The position numbers and the translations under genes are program-made. Shown here in pieces: positions 53,611-63,961 of a stretch of 64,000 bases of DNA (positions within the stretch are counted from its first letter, which is position 1; each line of letters opens with the position of its first letter). Origin of the DNA: Neoarius graeffei (taxonomy: Eukaryota; Chordata; Actinopteri; Siluriformes; Ariidae); the NCBI RefSeq assembly GCF_027579695.1, contig NC_083582.1:30704964-30768963 (forward strand). The letters run 5' to 3'. The notes beneath the pieces are model-generated. The model was not told the DNA's origin. It did not search any database and worked only from the letters and a program-made list of their open reading frames with translations.

Positions 53611-54817
53611 TACAACCCCGATTCCAAAAAAGTTGGGACAAAGAACAAATTGTAAATAAAAATGGAATGCAATAATTTACAAATCTCAAAAACTGATATT
53701 GTATTCACAATAGAACATAGACAACATATCAAATGTCGAAAGTGAGACATTTTGAAATTTCATGCCAAATATTGGCTCATTTGAAATTTCATGACAGCAA
53801 CACATCTCAAAGTTGGGACAGGGGCAATAAGAGGCTGGAAAAGTTAAAGGTACAAAAAAGGAACAACTGGAGGACCAAATTGCAACTCATTAGGTCAATT
53901 GGCAATAGGTCATTAACATGACTGGGTATAAAAAGAGCATCTTGGAGTGGCAGCGGCTCTCAGAAGTAAAGATGGGAAGAGGATCACCAATCCCCCAATT
54001 CTGCGCCGACAAATAGTGGAACAATATCAGAAAGGAGTTCGACGGTGTAAAATTGCAAAGAGTTTGAACATATCATCATCTACAGTGCATAATATCATCA
54101 AAAGATTCAGAGAATCTGGAAGAATCTCTGTGCGTAAGGGTCAAGGCCAGAAAACCATACTGGGCGCCCGTGATCTTCGGGCCCTTAGACGGCACTGCAT
54201 CACATACAGTCATGCTTCTGTATTGGAAATCACAAAATGGGCTCAGGAATATTTCCAGAGAACATTATCTGTGAACACAATTCACCGTGCCATCCGCCGT
54301 TGCCAGCTAAATCTCTATAGTTCAAAGAAGAAGCCGTATCTAAACATGATCCAGAAGCGCAGACGTCTTCTCTGGGCCAAGGCTCATTTAAAATGGACTG
54401 TGGCAAAGTGGAAAACTGTTCTGTGGTCAGACGAATCAAAATTGGAAGTTCTTTATGGAAATCAGGGACACCGTGTCTTTCGGACTAAAGAGGAGAAGGA
54501 CGACCCAAGTTGTTATCAGCGCTCAGTTCAGAAGCCTGCATCTCTGATGGTATGGGGTTGCATTAGTGTGTGTGTCATGGGCAGCTTATACATCTGGAAA
54601 GACACCATCAATGCTGAAAGGTATATCCAGGTTCTAGAGCAACATATGCTCCCATCCAGACGACGGCTCTTTCAGGGAAGACCTTGCGTTTTCCAACATG
54701 ACAATGCCAAACCACATACTGCATCAATTACAGCATCATGGCTGCGTAGAAGAAGGGTCCGGGTACTGAACTGGCCAGCCTGCACTTTGTCCCAACTTTT
54801 TTGGAATCGGGGTTGTA
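53611..54817 (+). mobile_element. Tc1-like transposon with internal 3' deletion
   Basis: TACAACCCCGATTCCAAAAA at the left is repeated inverted at the right (...TTTTTTGGAATCGGGGTTGTA), with TA outermost. The transposase gene lacks its last part because a deletion joins the coding region directly to the right TIR. Confidence 0.95.
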
Positions 54818-54849
54818 AAATTTTGCTGCAGTGGATCTCTGAAGCCTAG
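53947..54849 (+). CDS. Truncated Tc1-like transposase reading into the TIR
   Basis: About 300 codons are open. [20 protein letters not shown] and [20 protein letters not shown] are the helix-turn-helix part, [17 protein letters not shown] holds the first D, and [20 protein letters not shown] the second D. After VLNWPAC the expected SPDL-PIEN block with the catalytic E is missing; instead the frame continues as [11 protein letters not shown], encoded by the inverted repeat itself, and ends 32 bases beyond it. No in-frame ATG exists near the start (an ATG at 53971 is in another frame), so a small N-terminal indel is likely. Not catalytically competent. Confidence 0.85.
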   Translation: MAAALRSKDGKRITNPPILRRQIVEQYQKGVRRCKIAKSLNISSSTVHNIIKRFRESGRISVRKGQGQKTILGARDLRALRRHCITYSHASVLEITKWAQEYFQRTLSVNTIHRAIRRCQLNLYSSKKKPYLNMIQKRRRLLWAKAHLKWTVAKWKTVLWSDESKLEVLYGNQGHRVFRTKEEKDDPSCYQRSVQKPASLMVWGCISVCVMGSLYIWKDTINAERYIQVLEQHMLPSRRRLFQGRPCVFQHDNAKPHTASITASWLRRRRVRVLNWPACTLSQLFWNRGCKILLQWISEA

Positions 54850-54959
54850 ACATCAACAGATGCACAAAACCAAAACTCAGTCCTGCTAAACTATATCGTG
54901 CCATGATGGCTGAGAAAACTAAACAGACACTGAAATGCACCTGAATAACCTGAAAATGC

Positions 54960-55375
54960 AACATGTGGCCAAAAGCTTGTGGACACCTGACCATCAAACC
55001 CATATGTGCTATTTGAAAATCCCATTCTAGATTATTATAATAAGCTCCATTCTTCTGGGAAGGCTTTCCACTAGATTTTGGGGCGTGGCTTTGGGGATTT
55101 GTGTTCATTCAGCCAGAAGAGCTTTCATGAGATCAGGCACTGATGTAAGGTGAGGAGGTCTGGGGTGCAGTCGGTGTTCCAGTCCATCCCAAAGGTGTTC
55201 AGTGGGGTTGAGGTCAGGGCTCTGTGCAGGACACTCGAGTTCTTCAACGTCAACCTTAACACACCATGTCTGAGCTTCCTAGAGCTCACTTTGTGCACAG
55301 AGGCATTGTCATGCTGGAATATGTTTAGACCCTTTAGTTCCAGTGAAGGGAACCTGTAACGCTACAGAACACAAA
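54960..55375 (-). pseudogene. Tc1-like transposase C-terminal remnant
   Basis: On the minus strand: GLNIFQHDNASVHKVSS (second D region), a TSTPLNTFGMDWNTDCTPDL linker and KSPKPRPKI plus WKAFPEEWSLL, matching the end of a fish Tc1-family transposase with stops and shifts. CTTGTGGACACCTGACCATC near 54975 is the adjoining TIR-side sequence. Confidence 0.7.
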
Positions 55376-55489
55376 GACATCCTGTACAATTATGTGAAGC
55401 AAATTGAGGTTTCCTGATCACACTATACTCTCCTACCCCTCTGCAAACCTGGTAAGTCAAAAATTCAAGATGAAAATACAGCAAGTTTA

Positions 55490-55905
55490 ATATAAATACG
55501 CAGGTGATTTATAGAAAATCGCACACGATCGATTGGTCAAGAGATTCAGATTATCTCTCGATAGTCATCTCGAGCGACTCGGCAAAATGGCAGCCAATCG
55601 CTTCATCACCGTAAGTAAGGAAGGATTACAAATGAAAGAAAATGCTGTTCCTAAAAGCACTAAAGATGCTACGAAGTTTGGGCTAAAACTATTCAAAGGT
55701 AAGGTGTTGTGATTTTATTTTATCGATTTCAAAACAAAGTATTTTATGTGAGTCGGCGTAGATAAGCAACAAGTCTGCGCCGTACCTTTATTACATTTGC
55801 ATGCTGCTTTTGAAGATTATTTAAAAAATATATATATTTTAAAATTTCAATCACCTGTGTATTTATACGAAAACAATTACCCGCCTCAGGCCCAGTGAAT
55901 ATTGG
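55490..55905 (+). mobile_element. Right arm of the inverted pair
   Basis: Matches 53096-53475 in inverted orientation, including the small exon and the ATACGAAAACAATTACCCGC / CTCAGGC end. Just beyond, TGAATATTGGTGAATAATAA and its complement GTTATTCACCAATATTCACT (55915-55955) form a hairpin. Confidence 0.7.
55587..55698 (+). CDS. Small exon, copy 2 (MAAN family)
   Basis: ATG 55587 opens MAANRFITVSKEGLQM then KENAVPKSTKDATKFGLKLF and ends at CAAAG|GTAAGG, a good donor. The protein sequence is conserved with copy 1 although flanking DNA is more diverged. It may be the first coding exon of a transposon recombinase (DUF3504/Crypton-like, tentative). No second exon is recognised downstream. Confidence 0.45.
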
Positions 55906-55960
55906 TGAATAATAACCTCGACGTAATCTGTTATTCACCAATATTCACTTCGCCTTTGGG

Positions 55961-57090
55961 AAATAATTGTTCAAATGTATGTAATGCCTGATTTCTAATG
56001 CTTTAAAATGAATATACATTAGTAACGACCAAAATTAATTAATAAAGTGGGGGAAAAATATAAATTATTTATTTTATCATCAAACACAAAACTATTGATA
56101 AATCTCAGCTTCTGGATCCTGGAAAAAGGCAGCCTTGCCTGAAGGCTAATCTTGCATGATGTCACGCGTGGAACTCTGGTTATCTGGGTCCTTTCCGTTC
56201 ATCTGACTCCGTGCTTGTTTACTCGCTGAAATTGGATATTGTTGTTGCACTCTTACAAAAATAACGATGTGAAAGCGTTGCGTTGGGTTTGGATGTTCAA
56301 ATCCATATACAACAGGACATTCCATTCACGAATTTCCGAGAAATGACACTACAGTGGGTGAGGTTTGTGCAAACGAAGCGGGCAGATTTCGTGTCGCCTA
56401 CTAATAATAAATCTGATTCATCAAGTGATCACCACCACCAGAACGACCACATGGGAATTACTGGAGCAAAAAAGAAACCCATTGATTTAATAAATGACAT
56501 TTGATCTGACATTTGGACAGTTCGTCGATTGACCAGTTATCACCCACTTCATATTTTCTTTCAATAATTACACTGTAAAAATTACGTGTATGTTTTAAAG
56601 ATTATATTTCTATATTTATTGAGGCACATGTAAATATTTTCTCTGTATCTTGCAGCGGCCGGCTTAGAATAAAAATCCACAAACCAGTCTGTGTTTCCAG
56701 TTCTCTCTGGCTGGTGGTGCGCTATCGGCGGTGAGCGGGACTGTCGTGAACTGGCATCCGTTTCTTATCTTGGGGGCTTGAAAGGATAACCATTTACTCC
56801 GGAATATCCTTGATAATCATCTGCTCCTTCGTCCGACATATAAGAATCCCAGTCACTATCAGAATTCTGTCTAAAACGTGATTCCATATCAAGACTGGTC
56901 TAACCACTGCTGCGCGCAGGAATGAAGTTAATGCCTGGATTGTTACACGTGTGACGTCACGCACCCCTTCGGGATCTTCCGGGTGAAAATCGGCTGATCT
57001 TATTGATTTTATGTTCATTTATGGACTCTTGGATCAGCTATGGTTCGAAAACACATGGTCACTCAACATTACGATTGTGTGGTTTAGAGA
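55961..57090. other. Unclassified stretch with THAP-like fragment and a second CRE
   Basis: A THAP-like fragment is listed separately. At 56946-56959 CACGTG runs directly into TGACGTCA, an E-box fused to a perfect CRE. The surroundings have no annotated start site, so its role is unknown. Confidence 0.4.
56286..56420 (+). pseudogene. THAP-domain-like fragment
   Basis: The frame reads GLDVQIHIQQDIPFTNFREM then LQWVRFVQTKRADFVSPTN. The LQWVRFVQTKRADF pattern resembles the middle of THAP zinc-finger domains, found in many fish transposon-borne proteins. The flanking Cys/His residues are not recognisable, so the domain would not fold. The frame ends at 56502-56504. Confidence 0.4.
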
Positions 57091-57097
57091 CATTAGT

Positions 57098-57562
57098 CTC
57101 GTCTCGTCGTCTTCCGCTTATCCGGGACCGGGTCGCGGAGGCAGCAGTCTAAGCATGGAAGCCCAAACTTCCCTTTCCCCAGACACCTCGGCCAGCTCCT
57201 CGGGAAGAACACCGAGGCGTTCCCAGGCCAGCCGAGAGACATAGTCCCTCCAGCGTGTCCTGGGTCTTCCCCGGGGCCTCTTCCCGGGGGGACATGCCTG
57301 GAACACCTCCCCAGGGAGGCGTCCAGGAGGCATTCGAAAAAGATGCCCGAGCCACCTCATCTGGTTCCTCTCGATGTGGAGGAGCAGCGGCTCTACTCCG
57401 AGCTCCTCCCGAGTGACTGTGCTTCTCACCCTATCTCTAAGGGAGCGCCCAGCCACCCTGCGAAGGAAACTCATTTCAGCCGCTTGTATCCGCGATCTTG
57501 TTCTTTCTGTCATTACCCAAAGCTCATGACCATAGGTCATGACATTAGTCATGACCTGAGAC
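57098..57562 (-). mobile_element. LINE 3' end with open ORF2 C-terminus
   Basis: A 148-codon minus-strand frame with RVAGRSLRDRVRSTVTREEL, HIERNQMRWLGHLFRMPPGR, RGRPRTRWRDYVSRLAWERL and a stop in PPRPGPG is the conserved end of ORF2 of a common fish LINE (L2/RTE-like, name uncertain). The tail GATAAGCGGAAGACGACGAG follows on the minus strand. Everything upstream, including reverse transcriptase, is missing by 5' truncation. Confidence 0.8.
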
Positions 57563-58475
57563 ATTAGTCACTTTAAATAATATCTATTATTTATTGTAAA
57601 TTATTCTATGAAAAAAAAAATCCTCAAATATTGTGTGACCATTTCTAAAACGTTTTCTGAATGAATGACTGACAGAAAATAGTAGAAAGCAGTTACGCTA
57701 AATCTCCAGGAGGTTCAATCCGAATTAACAGTTTGGAATGTTTGTAACTTCATGTTTGAGATTGAATTTGTGACGAGCCTTCTCCTAAATCATGCGAAAA
57801 TGTTCAAATCAACACCTTTAACCTTGTCACGTTGTGTGTTTTTAGTAACGTCTGGTGCTGGAGCACGGTAGCAGGACTGTGGCGGGATTGCACCCGTTAT
57901 TGACGTTTAATTATCGCTTTGGAGAAAAGCTCTAAAAACAATTGAACGTTAATGAATTTTTAAAGACGTCACAACCTTCCGATGTTCTCATATCGACCGT
58001 CTTGATTTTATTCAAAGTTCAGTAAGCTGGATCGAGCCAGCTGAGTGTGATCAGGCGATAAAACCATCTGGATGTTATAAGGGAAATATTTTCCTGGCAG
58101 CACACCGTGTTAGAAAGTAGAACACAGTCTGGCAGCGAGGCCATCCTGTCCATAAAAGTTAGATGTTTTTCGTTCAAGTTGTGAAAGTATCTGATTTCTA
58201 AAATATTTGTTGCAACACTAAACAGTCCCACAGGTTACTTTGCAGTGACGCATGCACAGTAAGGTGGTCTGTAAGATGCACGTGACTTTCGGTGACCTCG
58301 TTATGAACTAAGCAGACATTACGTCTGTTAGCTGTGTCTTCGTGCAAATTGACGTTGTGTCGTTTTTGTAAGGTATTCACCCGCTTTGTTTTCATCGTTG
58401 CGCTCGTATTTTCTTGCTGTGTTTTCTTCCACCTGCACTTAACTGGCTTTTTTTTTTTTTTTTTTGTGCCTGTAG
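57563..58475 (+). other. Presumed upstream intron of the prkar1a-like gene
   Basis: No repeat or exon recognised. It ends in a polypyrimidine tract of about 20 T (58449-58465) and the acceptor TGCCTGTAG at 58475. Confidence 0.4.
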
Positions 58476-58862
<387 letters not shown>

Positions 58863-58920
58863 TAAAGATTAGTCGTAAAAAAAAAAAAAATCCACCTTTC
58901 GGTGAAGTCGCTTCATCTCA

Positions 58921-59655
58921 AGGCCAATTTATGCTGACAACCCAGTCCTCGCAGATAGCGTCGCAGACAGTGTCTGCGTAGCCCCCCCCACCTTCGCAGA
59001 CGCTCTGCGCGCACCTCCCAAAAATTGTGACCACCGCAGAAGCCTCGCAGACAGCGTCGCAGACAAGAGGGCTCTGATTGGTCCACTCTACATCCGCTGT
59101 ACATGCACTTCCGCTTCCCTACTTTCCCGGTTTGGTTTGTTTTCACGACCGCCATTTTTTTTTTTTTAAAGATATTTTTTGGGCTTTTTGCACCTTTATT
59201 GGATAGGACAGTGTAGAGACAGGAAATGAGCGGGAGAGAGAGAGAGACGGGGAGGGATCGAGAAATGACCTCGGGCTGGAATCGAACCCGGGTCGCCCGG
59301 ATTTATGGTATGGCGCCTTATCCACCTGAGCCACGACGCCCCCACGACCGGCATTTTTAAAACCACGAGCGAAGATGGAGCAGCATGAAGAGCGGTTGAT
59401 TGAGGAAGTACGTACATCTATACGACTCCAGTTCTAGTCATTATAAAAAAAAAAAGTTCTAGTCATTATAAGTAACTGGAGGATAAACACTCCACTAACC
59501 ACACCCACCAACTACTCCTAGCGACTTCACGCCCCCTTGCGTTGTGCCGGCGAATAACATCGCGCACGCCTATTACTCCCCGCTCAACGATAAATTACAA
59601 CTGTCTGCGAAAAGCTGTCTGCGAAAGCCTTGTCGCAAGAGCATGCAGAGGCCTT
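58921..59655. mobile_element. MITE inserted in the left TIR of the Tc1-like element
   Basis: AGGCCAATTTATGCTGACAA at the left and CATGCAGAGGCCTT at the right are inverted ends, both followed inward by CTGCGA/TCGCAGAC repeats. The same family is at 38077. Probably PIF/Harbinger- or hAT-like. A SINE sits inside. TCA/TAA flank the ends. Confidence 0.6.
59160..59342 (-). mobile_element. Second tRNA-derived SINE family, with target duplication
   Basis: On the minus strand the head GGGGGCGTCGTGGCTCAGGT is followed by the B-box GGGTTCGATTCC and the tail GCAAAAAGCCCAAAAAATAT ending in poly(A). CACGACCGCCATTTTT (59144-59159) and CACGACCGGCATTTTT (59343-59358) flank it, 15 of 16 matching. It is unrelated to the abundant SINE of this window. 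Confidence 0.9.
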
Positions 59656-59849
59656 AACGCTGAAAAAATGAGAGAAATCCAACCTTTTAATTGAAATTTA
59701 TTCAAAGAAAAACACATCCCGCGTCAAGAAATAATTATTTTCAACACTATTATCAGCATCCTTGCCCTTGCATTTAACTTTATACACCCTCCTTTTGCCA
59801 ATAAAACAGCACCGAGGTTCTCCGATAACATTTCATAAGGCTGGTGATA

Positions 59850-60590
59850 CAGAGCAGGACATCTGAGACCGTTCCTCTTTACACAATCTCTCCAGATCAT
59901 CCAGGGTCCTCGGCCATCTCTTGTGCTCTCTCCTCTTCAGGTCAGGGGACTGAGATGGCCAGGACGGAAGCTTGATTCTGTGCTTGTCTCGAGTTAAACA
60001 AATGCTTCAGATCATTGTCCTGCTGGAAGCTCCAGTGACGACCCAGTTTTAGTTTCCTGGCAGAAGCAGACAGATTCTGATTTAAAATGTCCTGGTATTT
60101 CATAGAGTCCGTGATGCCGTGTACCCTGACGAGGTTTCCACGGCCTTTTGGAGGACAAACAGCCTCAAAACATCACAGAACCTCCACCATATTTTACAGT
60201 TGGGATCGGGTTCTTTTCATTACAGCCATTTTCTTTTTACACCAAACCCACCACAAGTGTTTATTGCCGAAAAGCTCCATTTTTATTCCATCAGAACAGA
60301 GAACACAGTTCCAGTCAAATTTTGTTGTACTGTTTCATAACTTCCGGTGCTTACGTTTGTGGTTAACTGACAGAAAAGGCTTTTTTCTGGCACACTTTCT
60401 CTAAATAATCTGTTGGCATGGAGGTGGAGTCTGATGGTGGTTTTGGAGACTTGGAAACCACAAGATTTTACATTTTCTTCTAATTTGCGAACAGTGAGCC
60501 TTGGGGACTTTTTGTACGTGGGGGCAAAATAAACTTGCATCCTTTTCCAGGTGAGTTTGTAACAGTTCCAGTTGGTGTCCACTTTTATTA
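59850..60590 (-). pseudogene. Tc1/IS630-type transposase pseudogene
   Basis: Minus-strand scraps in order include SPRLTVRKLEENVKSCGFQV and SKTTIRLHLHANRLF (DNA-binding part), KGRGNLVRVHGI, SMKYQDILNQNL and LGRHWSFQQDND (second D). Several stops and shifts separate them. The final catalytic E block is not recognisable. Confidence 0.75.
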
Positions 60591-60778
60591 TTTTTATTAT
60601 TATTATTGCCCTAACAGTAGAAATGGAAATTTTTCAGGTGAGTAGCTTTTCTTTTTTTTTTTTAAAATAGCCATTCCCTGACGTATGAAGATCAACACAC
60701 TTATCTTTCCCATGTTGATGTTGAGTGAATTTGGCCTCTGTGTCGCCTCATATTTGTTCCCCAGTTAATCAGGAAGTC

Positions 60779-61702
60779 TATGGAATCAATTTTGTGCCAA
60801 AATGTTCATACAATACTTTTGAAATATCAAACAAAAACGACAAATCAAAATACAGAAAAAGAAGAAAAAATTTTTTAGACTGGCAAACAAATTATTCATG
60901 TAATCGTGCAAAATATCAGTCTATTACTCTTCAGAAACCTTTTATTTTTGTTCCGCGTCTTTCTCAGTTTTGTTTGACGTAATTTATTTTGCTTGCGATT
61001 CCAGCTTTCTCGTTTGCGCTCCCTGACTTTTTGCTTGCAGTTTTGGCACAAACTTCACGTGTGGGTGGGCTGTCCAGGAATGCATTCCCATTGGCTAACT
61101 TGTGTTTGACTGACAGCTACGCTCAGCCATTTCCTACTCGGATTCTGGCGGACTGTTTGACGAGTGACCGATCCATTGACGGTAAACAAGGATCGAGTGG
61201 ACTTCAGTGGCGACTATGATATTGAATTTACACTTTGTTGAATTAATTCAGTATCATAGTCGCCACTGAAGTCCACTCGATCCTTGTTTACCGTCAATGG
61301 ATCGGTCACTCGTCAAACAGTCCGCCAGAATCCGAGTAGGAAATGGCTGAGCGTAGCTGTCAGTCAAACACAAGTTAGCCAATGGGAATGCATTCCTGGA
61401 CAGCCCACCCACACGTCAAGTTTGTGCCAAAACTGCAAGCAAAAAGTCAGGGAGCGCAAACGAGAAAGCTGGAATCGCAACCAAAATAAATTACGTCAAA
61501 CAAAACTGAGAAAGACGCGGAACAAAAATAAAAGGTTTCTGAAGAGTAATAGACTGATATTTTGCACGATTACACGAATAATTTGTTTGCCAGTCTAAAA
61601 AAAATTTACTTTTTTTTTTCTTTTTGTGTATTTTGATTTGTCGTTTTTGTTTGATATTTAAAAAGTATTGTATGAACATTTTGGCACAAAATTGATTCCA
61701 TA
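60779..61702. mobile_element. 924-bp near-perfect palindromic (foldback) element
   Basis: TATGGAATCAATTTTGTGCC at 60779 is repeated exactly inverted at 61702, and the two arms stay nearly identical for about 455 bases each, around a centre of roughly 15 bases near 61240 (TACACTTTGTTGAATT). GAAGTC flanks both ends (60773-60778 and 61703-61708). The Tc1-family sequence AATCAGGAAGTC | CTGGATTACAGC reads through when the palindrome is removed, so this is an insertion. The arms encode the same short frame (DWQTNYSCNRAKYQSITLQK) but no known domain. Confidence 0.9.
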
Positions 61703-62017
61703 GAAGTCCTGGATTACAGCTTGAAAGTTCCTACACACTCCAGTCAACTCAAAAATACTGCCCAGTTTAAATGGGAAACATGCTTCAGTTACATTCATAC
61801 TATAATTTCCAGGAGCGCCAATAATAGTTGCACGGCTTTTTTTTGTCATTGTTAAATAATAATTTCTTGATGAGGGATTTGTTTTTCTCTGAATAAACTT
61901 ATTTCAATTAAAAGTTGCAACTTCACCAAAAGGCGGATTTTTTTTTCCTAACCCTTTTTACTAATCTTTACGGGGGAAGCAGTAATCGTGGAGGGCACTA
62001 TCCATCCATCCATCCAC

Positions 62018-62743
62018 AGGGTTTCCGCGGAGTCTTAAGTCTAAAATTTGATAATCCTAATTTAAGGCCTTAAAAAGTCTAAAATACGAGCATATTTTGC
62101 ATTGTAGGTCTTAAACGTAATTTTGTGAAGTCTTAAATCCTTACGTCCATTTACCCCATTTGCTTTTTTTTGTTAAATGCGTTGGTGATATTCATAATTA
62201 GTCATATAGGCTAGGCCTACTTAGTATCAGTAGGCTACGCTGCAAACTACAAATGAGACACAGTGGAATCCGGCGTCTAGCCCGGTTGGCATGGTGATGC
62301 GCAGGGCATGGTACGCGCGCATTTGGACAGTAGAGCCTAAAAGAAGCGAGGGAGATTGTCACATTTTGTAGCAAAATGGGCAAATGCAAGTTTAACGACT
62401 GCTGGCTTGAACGCAATGATTTCGTAGACTGGTTAAAACGTGTACCCAACAATCCGTTTGAGGCGTACTGCACATTATGCAAAAGAACACTCAAACTCAG
62501 CACCCTGGGTGTAAAGGCACCGGAATCGCACGCGGAAGCGGAGAAGCACCAGGCTGCCCATAAAAGTCTGCAACAATCGCATGCCATCACTCAATTTTGT
62601 TCACCGTTGTCAGGTCCAAGCACATCTCAAGACGGTGTATCAGCTAACTCCATGCAAACTGTCACGTTACAACACAAACCGTACGGAATCGAATGCCTCA
62701 TCCTCAAGTGATTTGCGGGATGTCTTTGGCTCCACTGCAACTT
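62018..62743 (+). mobile_element. hAT-like transposon, left part
   Basis: CAGGGTTTCCGCGGAGTCTT followed by repeated CTTAAAAAGTC and GGTCTTAAA phrases is the 5' end of a common fish hAT family (from memory). It carries the start of a transposase gene and is cut at about 62744 by the next transposon. Confidence 0.6.
62376..62711 (+). pseudogene. hAT-family transposase N-terminus with zinc finger
   Basis: ATG 62376 opens MGKCKFNDCWLERNDFVDWL, then FEAYCTLCKRTLKLSTLGVK and ESHAEAEKHQAAH. CxxC followed by two His gives a BED-like zinc finger, as in the N-terminus of hAT transposases of this fish group. The frame becomes S/T/Q-rich as usual and is shifted near 62690; DLRDVFGSTATYA continues in the next frame up to the insertion. 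The RNase H-like catalytic domain is not in the window. Confidence 0.65.
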
Positions 62744-63961
62744 ATGCCATGTACACACGTAGCCGGGTATTTTTAAAACCGAACATTTTCCCCCCCTCCG
62801 TTTATAAAAATGTTTTATCCACACCACCTCGTCTTCGAAAAAAATCCCTTCCACACATAACCGAACATCTGCGTTTTCAATCACATTCATAAGCATTCCA
62901 AACCTGTAGATGGCTATTTCCCCAAATCCTACCCCCTAATCACATCGCCTGTGCTCTTGGAGCAGTAGTTGGGCTTCTAAAATTAAGCACCTGCACAATA
63001 ATTAACGCTTTCAAGGCACTACTCCGATCCATTACTCTTTAGCTAGCCGCACACTACGCCGATTTTCAGCGTACCGAGCCAACTGAAGTCGCGAGTCAGG
63101 CGTAAAGACTAGTTTTCGATGGTACCGACTCATCTCACAGCCGATTCGAAAAACTAATCGGGAGCCAGACTGATCGGCGAGAGTCGCTAGCAATAGCCAA
63201 TCATATCTTTCGCATATAACACGTGACATCATTAAACACAATTTCTAGCGCGAGAAATACGTGTTGGTAGCACCTAATGCAGGTATATACTGTAATTCCA
63301 TAGACTGAAGCTTTATCCATAGACACAGTGGGCTGGAAAGCCACTCTGCTCAAGTTGTGTGGCTGAATTCCAAGTCGCTTTAACTCCCCTATATAAGTGC
63401 ACTATTTAAGGTTGGGAATAATAGCTCATGCAGCCTAGATAGTGCGCTACATATTCCATGTTGTGTCATTTGTAATTCAGCCTGTAGCATCTTCAAGTGT
63501 TGGATTTAACAGTAACTATATCCAATAGCCAATCACAAAGCTATTAAGTTGTCACGTGTCGCTTCAATCGCGACTGCACTCGTCAACAGTCGGGGGATAT
63601 GTGCGTGCCCTGTCGGGAGTCGGCTCTGAAATGGGTCGGTTCGGTACCGCGTGGATCGCCGTGGTGTGCGGCTAGCTTAAGTCCATGCTTAATCTGGCTT
63701 CTGCAGTAAACAAAGGTCGCACGTTTGACGTCAGGGCAGATTTGTTGTCATTTTTTTGGCGCAGATTGTGACGTTCTAAAACGCAAACCTCCGGTTATCT
63801 CTGTCTACACGAAAAGGCATACACGGAGTTTTCAAAAATCTTCACTTTGCCCGGAGTTTTTTTAAATATTCGTTTTTGATGTGTTTTCATGTGGATGACA
63901 GGCCAAAACGTAGAAAAATATCTTCGATTTAGCAGATACCCGGCTACGTGTGGACGGGGTC
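62744..63961. mobile_element. DNA transposon with CACACGTAGCCGGGTAT ends
   Basis: TGTACACACGTAGCCGGGTA at the left pairs with CCGTCCACACGTAGCCGGGT (reverse complement of the right end near 63961). Poly-A/T-rich subterminal segments follow on both sides. The interior is non-coding and holds a further MITE (63042-63676). hAT-like is a guess. Confidence 0.6.
63042..63676. mobile_element. PIF/Harbinger-type MITE with TTA target duplication
   Basis: GCTAGCCGCACAC at the left and GTGTGCGGCTAGC at the right are perfect inverted ends, continuing as ACGCCGAT / ATCGCCGT. TTA flanks both sides (63039-63041 and 63677-63679), the classic PIF/Harbinger target. No coding sequence. Confidence 0.8.

Noticed and set aside
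59160-59342. Functional tRNA gene in the second SINE
   Set aside because: The tRNA-like part is followed by a SINE body with poly(A) and a target duplication, so it is a retroposed copy.
60779-61702. Palindrome as a pure assembly or chimeric-read artefact
   Set aside because: The flanking GAAGTC duplication, exact common ends and continuity of the interrupted Tc1 sequence argue for real insertion. Long-read confirmation is still the decisive test.
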